A stretch of 64,000 nucleotides of DNA from Penicillus capitatus (Eukaryota; Chlorophyta), in the NCBI GenBank assembly GCA_965649825.1, contig OZ287696.1:1-64000 (forward strand). Direction: 5' to 3'. The notes below the pieces were generated by a model that saw only the letters and a program-made list of their open reading frames with translations, made no database searches and was not told the DNA's origin. Positions 1 through 10,802 of this stretch are shown in pieces. The position numbers were made by a program, and so were the translations under genes. Position 1 is the stretch's first letter. Each line of letters begins with the position of its first letter.

Positions 1-2924
1 CGCAGCCGCCGGCGAGCACGCCGGTGTCAGAGCCGCCGGCCAGTCCTGCGGCCAGTCCAGAAGCCAGCACACCAGTGACGCAGCCGCCGGCCAGCACTCC
101 AGTGACGCAGCCGCCGGCGAGCACGCCGGTGTCAGAGCTGCCGGCCAGTCCTGCGGCCAGTCCAGAAGCCAGCACACCAGTGACGCAGCCGCCAGCGAGC
201 ACGCCGGTGTCAGAGCTGCCGGCCAGTCCTGCGGCCGGTCCAGAAGCCAGTTCTCCGGTGACGCAGCCGCCGGCCAGCACTCCAGTGACGCAGCCGCCGG
301 CCAGCACACCATTGACGCAGCCGCCAGCGAGTACGCCGGTGTCAGAGCTGCCGGCCAGTCCTGCGGCCGGTCCAGAAGCCAGTTCTCCGGTGACGCAGCC
401 GCCGGCGAGCACTCCAGTGACGCAGCCGCCGGCGAGCACTCCAGTGACGCAGCCGCCAGCGAGCACGCCGGTGTCAGAGCTGCCGGCCAGTCCTGCGGCC
501 GGTCCAGAAGCCAGCACTCCAGTGACGCAGCCGCCGGCCAGCACTCCAGTGACGCAGCCGCCGGCCAGCACTCCAGTGACGCAGCCGCCGGCCAGCACTC
601 CAGTGACGCAGCCGCCGGCCAGCACTCCAGTGACGCAGCCGCCAGCGAGCACGCCGGTGTCAGAGCTGCCGGCCAGTCCTGCGGCCGGTCCAGAAGCCAG
701 TTCTCCGGTGACGCAGCCGCCGGCGAGCACGCCGGTGTCAGAGCTGCCGGCCAGTCCTGCGGCCGGTCCAGAAGCCAGTTCTCCGGTGACGCAGCCGCCG
801 GCGAGCACTCCAGTGACGCAGCCGCCGGCCAGCACTCCAGTGACGCAGCCGCCAGCGAGCACGCCGGTGTCAGAGCTGCCGGCCAGTCCTGCGGCCGGTC
901 CAGAAGCCAGCACTCCAGTGACGCAGCCGCCGGCCAGCACTCCAGTGACGCAGCCGCCGGCCAGTCCTGCGGCCGGTCCAGAAGCCAGCACTCCAGTGAC
1001 GCAGCCGCCAGCGAGCACGCCGGTGTCAGAGCTGCCGGCCAGTCCTGCGGCCGGTCCAGAAGCCAGTTCTCCGGCGACGCAGCCGCCGGCCAGCACTCCA
1101 GTGACGCAGCCGCCGGCGAGCACGCCGGTGTCAGAGCCGCCGCCCAGTCCTGCGGCCAGTCCAGAAGCCAGCACACCAGTGACGCAGCCGCCGGCCAGCA
1201 CACCAGTGACGCAGCCGCCGGCGAGCACGCCGGTGTCAGAGCTGCCGGCCAGTCCTGCGGCCAGTCCAGAAGCCAGCACACCAGTGACGCAGCCGCCAGC
1301 GAGCACGCCGGTGTCAGAGCTGCCGGCCAGTCCTGCGGCCGGTCCAGAAGCCAGTTCTCCGGTGACGCAGCCGCCAGCGAGCACGCCGGTGTCAGAGCTG
1401 CCGGCCAGTCCTGCGGCCGGTCCAGAAGCCAGCACTCCAGTGACGCAGCCGCCGGCCAGCACTCCATTGACGCAGCCGCCGGCCAGCACTCCATTGACGC
1501 AGCCGCCAGCGAGCACGCCGGTGTCAGAGCCGCCGGCCAGTCCTGCGGCCGGTCCAGAAGCCAGCACTCCAGTGACGCAGCCGCCAGCGAGCACGCCGGT
1601 GTCAGAGCTGCCGGCCAGTCCTGCGGCCGGTCCAGAAGCAAGCACTCCAGTGACGCAGCCGCCAGCGAGCACGCCGGTGTCAGAGCTGCCGGCCAGTCCT
1701 GCGGCCGGTCCAGAAGCCAGCACTCCAGTGACGCAGCCGCCAGCGAGCACGCCGGTGTCAGAGCTGCCGGCCAGTCCTGCGGCCGGTCCAGAAGCCAGCA
1801 CTCCAGTGACGCAGCCGCCGGCCAGCACACCATTGACGCAGCCGCCAGCGAGCACGCCGGTGTCAGAGCCGCCGGCCAGTCCTGCGGCCGGTCCAGAAGC
1901 CAGCACTCCAGTGACGCAGCCGCCGGCCAATCCTGTGACCGGTCCAGAAGCCAGTTCTCCGGTGGAGCAGCCGTTGTCGTCACCAGAGGAGCCTGTGGCG
2001 GCACCTCCTAGCCAGGAGATGACGCCAGAGATGTCGCCCATCACAGCGGAGCCGTCCGCCGTGGCCTCGCAGTCGGCCGAAGCGGAGCCGTCCGCCGTGG
2101 CCTCGCAGTCGGCGGAAGCAGAGCCGTCCGCTGTGGCCTCGCAGTCGGCGGAAGCAGAGCCGTCCGCTGTGGCCTCGCAGTCGGCGGAAGCAGAGCCGTC
2201 CGCTGTGGCCTCGCAGTCGGCGGAAGCAGAGCCGTCCGCAGAGGCTTCCGAGTCCGCGGAAGCAGAGCCGTCCGCTGTGGCCTCGCAGTCGGCCGAAGCG
2301 GAGCCGTCCGCCGTGGCCTCGCAGTCGGCGGAAGCAGAGCCGTCCGCTGTGGCCTCGCAGTCGGCGGAAGCAGAGCCGTCCGCAGAGGCTTCCGAGTCCG
2401 CGGAAGCAGAGCCGTCCGCTGTGGCCTCGCAGTCGGCGGAAGCAGAGCCGTCCGCTGTGGCCTCGCAGTCGGCGGAAGCAGAGCCGTCCGCAGAGGCTTC
2501 CGAGTCCGCGGAAGCAGAGCCGTCCGCAGAGGCTTCCGAGTCGGCGGAAGCAGAGCCGTCCGCAGAGGCTTCCGAGTCGGCGGAAGCAGAGCCGTCCGCT
2601 GTGGCCTCGCAGTCGGCGGAAGCAGAGCCGTCCGCTGTGGCCTCGCAGTCGGCGGAAGCAGAGCCGTCCGCAGAGGCTTCCGAGTCCGCGGAAGCAGAGC
2701 CGTCCGCTGTGGCCTCGCAGTCGGCGGAAGCAGAGCCGTCCGCTGTGGCCTCGCAGTCGGCGGAAGCAGAGCCGTCCGCAGAGGCTTCCGAGTCCGCGGA
2801 AGCAGAGCCGTCCGCAGAGGCTTCCGAGTCAGCGGAAGCAGAGCCGTCCGCAGAGGCTTCCGAGTCAGCGGAAGCAGAGCCGCTAAGCCCTCCAGCATCA
2901 CCGGCCCCCATTCTTCCGTGGTAG
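1..2924 (+). CDS. Giant low-complexity repeat protein, 5' partial
   Basis: The reading frame is open from the first bases of the window, so the true start lies to the left; it ends with TAG at 2922-2924. No globular domain is visible. Up to about 1960 the protein mixes a 9-residue unit (PVTQPPAST, 27 bp) with a 17-residue unit (PVSELPASPAAGPEAST, 51 bp). After a short linker (about 1965-2040) come 23 copies of a 12-residue unit, AEPSAVASQSAE or the more acidic AEPSAEASESAE (36 bp each). Proline-, serine- and threonine-rich arrays of this kind are typical of extended, often O-glycosylated surface or wall proteins, but no signal peptide or anchor can be seen because the N terminus is missing. 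Antisense frames are also open here only because the repeat units are multiples of three. Confidence 0.75.
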   Translation, partial: QPPASTPVSEPPASPAASPEASTPVTQPPASTPVTQPPASTPVSELPASPAASPEASTPVTQPPASTPVSELPASPAAGPEASSPVTQPPASTPVTQPPASTPLTQPPASTPVSELPASPAAGPEASSPVTQPPASTPVTQPPASTPVTQPPASTPVSELPASPAAGPEASTPVTQPPASTPVTQPPASTPVTQPPASTPVTQPPASTPVTQPPASTPVSELPASPAAGPEASSPVTQPPASTPVSELPASPAAGPEASSPVTQPPASTPVTQPPASTPVTQPPASTPVSELPASPAAGPEASTPVTQPPASTPVTQPPASPAAGPEASTPVTQPPASTPVSELPASPAAGPEASSPATQPPASTPVTQPPASTPVSEPPPSPAASPEASTPVTQPPASTPVTQPPASTPVSELPASPAASPEASTPVTQPPASTPVSELPASPAAGPEASSPVTQPPASTPVSELPASPAAGPEASTPVTQPPASTPLTQPPASTPLTQPPASTPVSEPPASPAAGPEASTPVTQPPASTPVSELPASPAAGPEASTPVTQPPASTPVSELPASPAAGPEASTPVTQPPASTPVSELPASPAAGPEASTPVTQPPASTPLTQPPASTPVSEPPASPAAGPEASTPVTQPPANPVTGPEASSPVEQPLSSPEEPVAAPPSQEMTPEMSPITAEPSAVASQSAEAEPSAVASQSAEAEPSAVASQSAEAEPSAVASQSAEAEPSAVASQSAEAEPSAEASESAEAEPSAVASQSAEAEPSAVASQSAEAEPSAVASQSAEAEPSAEASESAEAEPSAVASQSAEAEPSAVASQSAEAEPSAEASESAEAEPSAEASESAEAEPSAEASESAEAEPSAVASQSAEAEPSAVASQSAEAEPSAEASESAEAEPSAVASQSAEAEPSAVASQSAEAEPSAEASESAEAEPSAEASESAEAEPSAEASESAEAEPLSPPASPAPILPW
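2041..2880 (+). repeat. 36-bp tandem repeat array, 23 units
   Basis: Twenty-three head-to-tail 36-bp units encode AEPSA(V/E)AS(Q/E)SAE. Two variants alternate: V/Q units and E/E units. Their order (five V, E, three V, E, two V, three E, two V, E, two V, three E) contains repeated blocks of several units, pointing to recent block duplication rather than single-unit slippage. Confidence 0.9.
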
Positions 2925-5900
2925 CAACATTACTAGACCTTCGTGGTTATGGTTTCTTTATGTGCAGGTGGCTAAGATAGGTTGACATTTTTTCGTTTCA
3001 ATTCTCAACCGTGATACCTCTATGCTCTTTGCTATGCTGTTAGATTGATTTCTGCTTGACATTCTTTTCAGAAGTTGCCTTACTTTTTCGTCAGCTTTTG
3101 CTGTTGCATTCTGCCCGTTGTCGTGTTCCCCTTTACGTTTTTGCGATCCAATTCTAATAATGAGTATGATGCCATGGACGAAACGCTGAGCTTTGGACGA
3201 AACACTAGGCTGTGGATGATTATCTGTATCTGCTGTGGGAAAGCTTCCTTACGAAGTGTTGCTTTTATGATTCGGACATCGACTTTAATAATATCACTTC
3301 TTTGCTGCGCAACGATCCCGCGTCTGACTCATCGCGTCGACTCGCAAACAATCGCGTTCTCGCGAAAAGAAGTCTACTGTTTTGCGACATCAGGAACCAA
3401 TGCGAACCAAGCTTCGACACGAAAACAACCTAGGTACATTCCTAGCATTATCTGAATGCGCACGTCTGACGGTCCTCGCCTGTACAGAGGCGGCGTCCGC
3501 ATGTCAAGTTCCCGACACAAAGCCGGCCGGTATGCGCCTTCGGTTTTGGCGAGTTTGTATCGTTTGAAAGCACCGGAGGCTGATGCGGTAACGGCGACTG
3601 TGTGGCTTTCGGCGAGGTCGACGGCTTTCTCAACAGAGGTGTCCAACGGCTGCCTGATCCTCGAAACCGCGGTGCGCGTTTCGGCGGCGGAGGCTCGTCG
3701 AAAAGCGAACGCGTTTACGGCAGCACCGCTTACCACTGTCGCCTGTGGAGATGCTACTAAGGAACATACAGACAGAACAGTCTGTCGTGCTCGAAGCTCT
3801 GAGAACGACGCACACGGCAAGATGGGGTTTGCTCTAAAAAACCTTCGGCTGCACAACAAGAAGCCAGCGTTTCCTTGCCTCTCTTAGATACCGACGACGC
3901 TTGGCGCTGATCTCTGATAACACGAAGATCGAAAGGCCTTAGTGTGCATTCACATAGGATTGAGGTCGACAGCAGCGCGAGCGAAAGAACCCCGCGGTCG
4001 CAGCCATGCAGAGCTCGTTTGGTTCTGGCAAAGCCGGAAAACAGCAGCCGCTTGATTAGTCGTTGGAAACGCATGAAACTTTTCGACGCGGACGCCAGAG
4101 CAGAAAGCCGGGAGGAAATCAAGCCTGCTGACTGTGGCTATCGCATGTTCGAACGCGATTCGCGTTTGCGACACTCTCGAACTTCTTCACCGACTTGTCG
4201 TTGTATCCGGGATCTCCTTCCATCTTGTTCATGCGCTCCCCCGTTTGCAGACATCGCAAGCCCCAGACTAATCATCTTGCCAGAATTGTTCGCGAACAGC
4301 CTTGCGTGTATCAATGTGCTACGTGCAAGCAACGACGAGGATGCATGGAACATCTGAGAATGTGGTAAGTAATGGAACGGTTCAATCTGCAATTAAGTCG
4401 CGACATCTGCATATGAATGTACCACGCTTTAATCGGAGTTTGTTGCGCGCGACTTTGTTCGACCGAAGAGGATCTAACATCGCGAATCGCTCGTTGAGGT
4501 CCTCGACGACACCTTGTCTTCGAGCGCGGTCGGCGATGAAGGTTGCCGACGCGGATCGATGCACTCGGTGTGCAACGACAACCCGCTTCAGAGCCCAAAG
4601 GCTCACTCCAAAACCGTGTTCTCCTGCCGCCGTAGCTCCCTTTTTTGCGCCGACCGACTGTCTACCACGTCGAACGCCGTACCGCAGTTCATCCAAGACC
4701 GGCACAGAGCGCCAGGTCAACGCGCGCGGTCGAAACACGTGCGTGCGTGCCTGCGATTAAACATGGGTCGTTTGCGTTAGATTGTGGTGAGCACGACGAC
4801 ACGATGGACGCCTCTCTTTCGACTTGTTCGGTTGTGCCTTTCGCCCTCTCCACGAGACTTGACATCGCATCCGACGTGCGCGACCACCGGAACCGGACGG
4901 ATCCTAATAGAACCACCGCGGGGTCGTGACCGTTGTCTGTCGTACGTTTCGATCGTCGGTACGACATCTACTCTCGCCTCACTTCGTTCGTGTCAGTCGC
5001 GGATAGGTGACCGTTGAAGATATGACGTGTTTACTCTTCTGCAAACGCGAAGGGCGGTGGCCTCGGGGCTTTCGCCTTGTCGTCGGATGGACACGCGGGA
5101 ACGGTGCGTCGCGATAGTATCTTGAACTATGGCGCATGCAAGATTCACGACCGTTCAAATACTCGGAATGCCACATGGCGTGGTGCCTCTCGTCGTGGGC
5201 GTCGCGCATGACAAGTCTCCCTCGCACGTCGCAGTAAACCCTCTCGTGGCTATCATGCCGAATCGCAGTGGTAAGTGTGGATGGTCCAATTGGCATTGCC
5301 CATGCGCATCGCGGAACAGTACGTACGCTGCTCGGCTTCGTCGATGGCTTTCAGTGTCTTCTACGCTGCGTGGAATAGAAACTCGGGCGGTTGCGCCGCG
5401 GTGCGTTGTTCGTCGTTCAAGAGTCGTCGATCGGCGAGTTCGCGCTGATTCCGGACCTCGACGGTAAACCCTTCGATTATCGTCAATGCCAAGTCAAGGA
5501 GCGTCTTGTCATTGTCTACGGTTTCTTACGGAAAGGCAGGGGCCGCTGTTCGCCACAGACACCGACCGCTTAGACACCAAAGGCTTCTGGAGGAGGTAGG
5601 GCCCGCAGTGCGAGGCGCGCGGTAGATAGCAATCAACGATTCTAGTGATTATATAGACACCGTCAGTTTGCAGGCTCGGCGACAGACAGTTTCAGCGGTG
5701 CCGAGAGTACCCGGGGCTTGGCATCAAGTCAGACGGCGCCAGTATTTGTTAGAGGTTGGATGCACGTATTTCCGGCGCGCGCACTGTTGTGTTATTATGA
5801 CAGATGCGACGATGCGGCTGTGGTCCTCGGGAATATGGAACGTTCGAAACGTTGTCATTATTAAGAACTTCTTGTGTTTACTCTGATCCGATCTTACTCA

Positions 5901-6110
5901 GTGCAGCGCGCCGTTGCATAGTCTAGACATCGAATGCCGAAATCTCATCTTCTTCTCCGTCGTTGCCTGACGTGATGGTTCAATTATTCAAAAAAGAACC
6001 TTCTGGGATCCGTGGTCCGACTCTTCGAGAAACGAGCCTTATACAGGTGAGCTGACCAAATGCCCGAGACTTATACCAAAATATTCTCTAATGTAACACC
6101 ATGAAGGTGC
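2925..6110. other. Gene-poor stretch with no supportable gene
   Basis: Several overlapping frames of 60-160 codons exist on both strands (for example minus 3374-3859 and minus 4382-4738). None shows a recognisable domain, signal peptide or conserved motif. I see nothing here that I can defend as a gene. Confidence 0.5.
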
Positions 6111-6118
6111 TCAATGGG

Positions 6119-6132
6119 AGTAAAGTAATCTT
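6119..6132. repeat. LINE target-site duplication, left copy
   Basis: AGTAAAGTAATCTT here and AGTAAGGTAATCTT at 6973-6986 bracket the element, differing at one base. The last two T overlap the poly(T) run. Confidence 0.7.
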
Positions 6133-6972
6133 TTTTTTTTGGTTTAAGGGGCATTCACAACTCCTCTTTGGAAAGATCAAGAGTGCAACCGTACAACATG
6201 ATGGGCATATTGTTCAGCGTTCACAAGCCGTGTAAGGCTTAGTCTTAAGACTCAGAGTTGGTCCTGAGCCCCAATTGAGTTCTTCCGAGGACCATTGCTT
6301 CGCGATCGCTTCCACGAATTCTGAAAGTTCTTCAAGATGGTCGAAAATTCTGGAAACTGAGAGGGGCTTCTCTAGTCGTTTAATCAGTTTCCGCCGTGCC
6401 GTCGCAAACCTTGGGCATTCAAACAGTAGATGATCGCGATCTTCACATGAGTAACCGCGATCGCAGGAAGGGGGTCCTTCCGAAATTCCGAAACGCGCCA
6501 GGTACTGGCTGCAGGGAAAGCGATTTGCCGCAAACTGAGTGAGCCTTGATGCTGGTGCTCGATCCAGGTACTTCCCGGGGAACTGTCCGCGCTTGAACTC
6601 CAGCAGGTATGCGGTCAGGTGTTGGCTGGTATCTCTCTGTTTGATCTCTCGCCCGGCTTCAGCGTTGAGGTATTGAGCGATATGGCGTTTGATCCATGCT
6701 CTGTCTGGGGGTAGTCCTTTTGGATCCCAGACTGCTGATTCGGCGGCGGACTGCGCTCTCTTTAGCACTGCCATGAAGGGGCTGAGACCTGGGGGCCATT
6801 CCGATGTCGTCTAGAAACTGCTGTGCCCTTCAAGAGACCATGTTAGCAGATTCTGCTGGATTTCGACGCTGAGAGTGGGGACATTTGTCCATTGCAGAGC
6901 CGCTGACTGTCTCTTTTTCGAATCCACCACAAGGCCAAGGCTCTGCTTTCTGTTCTGTGGGGCATGGCAGGT
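6131..6972 (-). mobile_element. 5'-truncated non-LTR retrotransposon (LINE) copy
   Basis: A minus-strand frame at 6214-6774 encodes the tail of a LINE reverse transcriptase polyprotein. It carries the characteristic zinc-knuckle-like pattern C-x5-C-x4-H-x4-C (CDRGYSCEDRDHLLFEC), followed by a basic helix with ARRKLIKRL. A run of ten T at 6131-6140 is the poly(A) tail read from the minus strand. The sequence AGTAARGTAATCTT occurs at 6119-6132 and again at 6973-6986 with one mismatch, so it is a probable target-site duplication. Upstream of the intact frame (6775-6972) the coding sequence continues only through stops and frame changes. This is therefore a dead, 5'-truncated insertion. Confidence 0.8.
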
Positions 6973-6986
6973 AGTAAGGTAATCTT

Positions 6987-8625
6987 GTTCATCAGTTACT
7001 CACCTTTTGCTCCAAACATTGCGAACGAAAACCAAAGTACCTGTTGGCGCTAAAACAACACGTTAAGAACGAAGCAAGCAACGTTTGCCGGCAAGGTAAA
7101 CTGCTACAAACACGAATGGCTTACAACGAGGCAGAGTTCACAGCAGGGATATATATAATTCCACATTTACATGGCGTACGAGTTAACCTGTGCTATGAAA
7201 ACAGCAGGGATGCGTCTGTGCAGTTAGGTCATGCCATTACCTAAGGGGGTAGCTCTCCGGTCGAGGTGTAGCGGAGGCAACAGGTGCGCATCGACAATCA
7301 CAAATGTCCTGTCAGTCTCCGTCAATACAGATCGTGTGACGTTTGTTCGTATTGTTTTCTTCTTGTTCCTTTCACACTCTTGGACCTGAGATGAGTGTCC
7401 TGGAAACTTGGTCTACGGACCATTTGTGCCCACAACCAACCTCCCAAGTTGCACGAGAGAGCCGACACGTAACTGTACACAATCCTAATGCAAACCGCCT
7501 AAATAGAGAAAGCGAAGCAGGCCAGGGATTAGATATCTTCCGAAAAATGGCACGCAATTTGTGGGGCGCTGCACCGTCGGTACTCCGAAACCTGTACAAG
7601 AGGTGCATGCCACCAATGGTCCTGTCTCGGACCGAAGTTGGAGAAAACAGCCCCTGCGACCAAGAAGACACACCAGAAGAACACCGAATCTTCTTAAAGG
7701 AAGGCATGATCATCGCCGAGAAGACAAAACAACATCAGACGAGACAGCCACCGTTCCCGAACACAGCGTCCCCCACCGAGCTTGCGAAACGGACCTAGAT
7801 CGAGACAACTCCCAAGGTGGCAGGAGGAGCTGAAGAACCACATCGACCACCAAGCGCCGCCACTCACCGCGCCCCACTCAACATCTTAAGAGCACAACTC
7901 CGACAAGCAACAAGAACCGAGAGAGAACCGCCACGGAGTAGAAGGAAACGACAAGAACATTGGAAACTACTCATCAGGTTAGGAGAAGACGAGTACAATG
8001 CACAAACACGAGCCTGCCTTGGAAGAAGGGCAGAACGCAAATCGATGAAAACGGAGAAATCAAGACAGCGGAAAGACACGGGATGGGAACGAGACAAAGC
8101 ACAGAGCTCGTGGTTCGATGGGCCGGAAGTTAGCAGCCGTTTCTCGAGTGAATCGAGCACTCTTTGGACATCTACCGGTACTAGAATACCTGCAGAGACG
8201 ACAACGCGACACGCAGCGCGACGAGTGTCGATCGGCTTTGTGGGCAACAGCGAGAAACTCGCGACCGCGTCTTCTCCTGCGAAGCCTTGCGAGATACGCA
8301 AAGACATGTCTTTCCGGGAAACCTTGAGATTGATGAAATTGGGATCCTCCTGCAAGAACGCAGAGGATATCGCCGAACCGACGAACGCTTGAAGGAGAAA
8401 TGCGGTACGCACTCGCCGACTCGTCAAAATTCCTGGTTCGTCTTCCATGCAAACCCGAGTAAGGGAGAAAGAGCATCACACTTCCTCTTTCGTTCTCGGC
8501 ATCTCTCGTCCGACGACACACACTTCCTTAAACGTTTTTTTTCGATCCTCGATTTCGTCTTCTCGCTCGTCAAGATGTGACTGGAACGCCTTCATCGGCG
8601 TGATCTCAGTCCGTCATTCGTTGCC
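6987..8625. other. No supportable gene
   Basis: Plus-strand frames at 7343-7798 and 7817-8392 and minus-strand frames at 7864-8448 overlap each other. They are Arg/Ser-rich and match no family I recognise. They could be decayed transposon coding sequence or chance frames. Confidence 0.4.
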
Positions 8626-10702
8626 ATGCTTCGTCGCTTTTTCTGTCAACGTGCTTTCTTTTCTTCCGGGGCTCTTTTGTTTTCATCCCGCGCAGGCAAA
8701 GCTAGCGAAACACCATGGGTGCGTCAGGTAGTGAGCGGTCCCGATCTCCTGCGCAATCCGCGATACAGCAAAGGCTTCGCCTTTGACAACGAGGAACGCG
8801 ACCGCCTGCATCTCAGGTGAGCCGGTCAGCCGGCCGCACGATCCCCGTTTCTGCAGAATTCATCTCCAGGGGTCTGTTGCCCAGCATCGTCAACCCTCTT
8901 GAATTTCAGGTCGAATGCGTCATGACCAACATCCGACAGAAGACGTCAAATCTTCAGAAATATCACTATCTCATGTCGATCAATGAGAGGAACGAGCGGC
9001 TCTTCTATCGAGTGTTGATCGATCACTTCGAGGAACTGTTGCCGATCGTTCACAACCCTACCGTGCGTTTGGCATGCCAGAGCAGTCCCATCATGTTCCG
9101 CCACGTTCCGAGAGCCATGTTCATTTCACCGCGCGATCGAGGTCACATTCATACCATCTTAGACAACTGGCCAGACAGAAGGGTCAAACTCATGGTCGTT
9201 ACGGTCCGACGATCGATCTGGCTCGCTCCCCGTTTCACAGCTGGATGCTTCTCAGGACGGCGCTTTGGTCGGGCCGTGGCTCGACGACAGCACTGATCTG
9301 GATCTGGGCGTCGAGGCAGTGGGTGTGCCTGTGTCGAAAGCCTTTATGTACACCGTCTGCGGAGGCATCGATCCCCAAGCCTGTGTTCCGGTCGCCATCG
9401 ATGTGGGAACCAACAACAAGAACCTCCTCGCCTCTCCCTTTTACGTCGGCGCAAAGCACGAGCGGATTGATGACGACGCCTACCTCGAACTGATGGACGA
9501 GTTCCTCGCAGCTGTCAAGGAGTGAGATCTTAGTCACGGTTTTCACCTCGTGTCAGAGTCTTGACAGGAAGTATGGGAACACGGTGATGTTGCAGTTTGT
9601 GGATATGAAGCACGAGACGGCCATACAGCTGCTCAGTCTCTATCGCAGCGATTTTCCGTGCCTGCATGACGGCAGCCACGGCAGGGCTGCGACAATGCTG
9701 GCAGGCGTCCTGAGTGCCCTTCCCCTGACCAAACGCCCGCTCGAGGAGCACGTCATCGTGCTTTCGGGCGAAGGGGCTCTCGTGTCTACGACTGCAGAAA
9801 TGTTTGCCACGTCCATCGCACGACAGACTGGACAAACAGTCGTAGAGGCTCGAAAGAACATCTGGTTCCGTCTGCGTCGTGATATTCCATCCAGAGCGTA
9901 TTCATCGTTTAGGATTGTGGACTCCATGGGATTGGTCGTGCGTGGAAGATCGGATCATGACACGATCGACGAACACAAGTTTCCGTTCATGCACACGGCG
10001 CCCATCCATTCAGATCTCGAATCCGCTGTGCAATTCCTGAAGCCCACGATTCTGCTGGGCTGCAGTTTCACTTCCTCGCCTCCCTTCAAGTTCACCGAGA
10101 GCATCTGCCGGAGACTCGCTCAGAACACCGAACGACCGATGGTCTTTCCCCTAAGTCCCTCGGGCGCCGAATGCAGTATTGGCGATCTAATGAAGTGGAC
10201 AGGTTGGAGATACCAACCAGCAGTAGTGAACATGAGAGAGTTTCTGTGCTTTTAGACGGCCGAGCCATTACGAGCAACAGGGAGGGATCCAACGCATCAG
10301 CCGTTTTGAGCAATGGTTCCAAATTCATCCCACGGCAAGCACATACCACATACATCTTTCCAGGCATGGCACTGGGGACCATCATGTCCAGGTAAGACGT
10401 CAACATCAGATGCTCCACGAAGTCAGCGTACGCTTTGGGATGTTAGATCCAATTGTCTGAGATTTGAGCAGTTCATTGCCGCGGCAGAAGCTGTGTCAAA
10501 AATCGTCACTCCAGCGGATCTGGAGAAAGGCTGGGTCTACCCCCCACTGAATGACATCCGTGATGTTGCCGCGCATGTTGCCCAGGCTGTTGCCAGAAAG
10601 AGCTACGAGTCCGGAACAGCGACAAATCTGCCGGAGCCCAAATTTCTACTGGACTACGCTCGGAGCTACATGTTTGTGCCGACCTACAAAAACTACAGAT
10701 AA
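8626..10702 (+). CDS. Malic enzyme homologue with degraded active site, mitochondrial-type leader
   Basis: Spliced exons 8626-8816, 8870-9203, 9256-9521, 9568-9864, 9913-10202, 10256-10391 and 10462-10702 give about 584 residues, normal for eukaryotic malic enzymes. All six introns are 46-70 nt. The start gives an Arg-rich leader without acidic residues (MLRRFFCQRAFF...), typical of mitochondrial import. The fold is clear: MSINERNERLFYRVLID, DRGHIHTILDNWPDR, CGGIDPQACVPVAIDVGTNN, TYIFPGMALG and a C-terminal YPPLNDIRDV. Yet residues that define catalysis are replaced. The family YTPTV reads HNPTV, so the catalytic Tyr is His. LGLGDLG is absent. FEDF reads FVDM, FNDDIQGTA reads LHDGSHGRA, and the nucleotide-binding GAGEAG reads SGEGAL. 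SNPT reads SPSG. The frame is intact, so this looks like a maintained pseudoenzyme rather than a decayed gene. Confidence 0.85.
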
Positions 10703-10802
10703 CGCCGTGCTTGGCCGATCCTGATAACGACCGTATTTTGAGTACGACGCACGCACCGTATATGGACAGCGGGAGCATACAAGGATGGACTGATGTGGTG
10801 TG

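Noticed and set aside
2041-2901. 286-codon open frame antisense to the 36-bp repeats (Arg/Leu/Thr/Pro-rich)
   Set aside because: The unit length is a multiple of three and lacks stops in this frame, so openness is a by-product of the array; there is no independent start or domain.
3374-3859. 161-codon minus-strand frame as a gene
   Set aside because: An equally long plus-strand frame overlaps it and neither has domain content, so I cannot choose or defend either.
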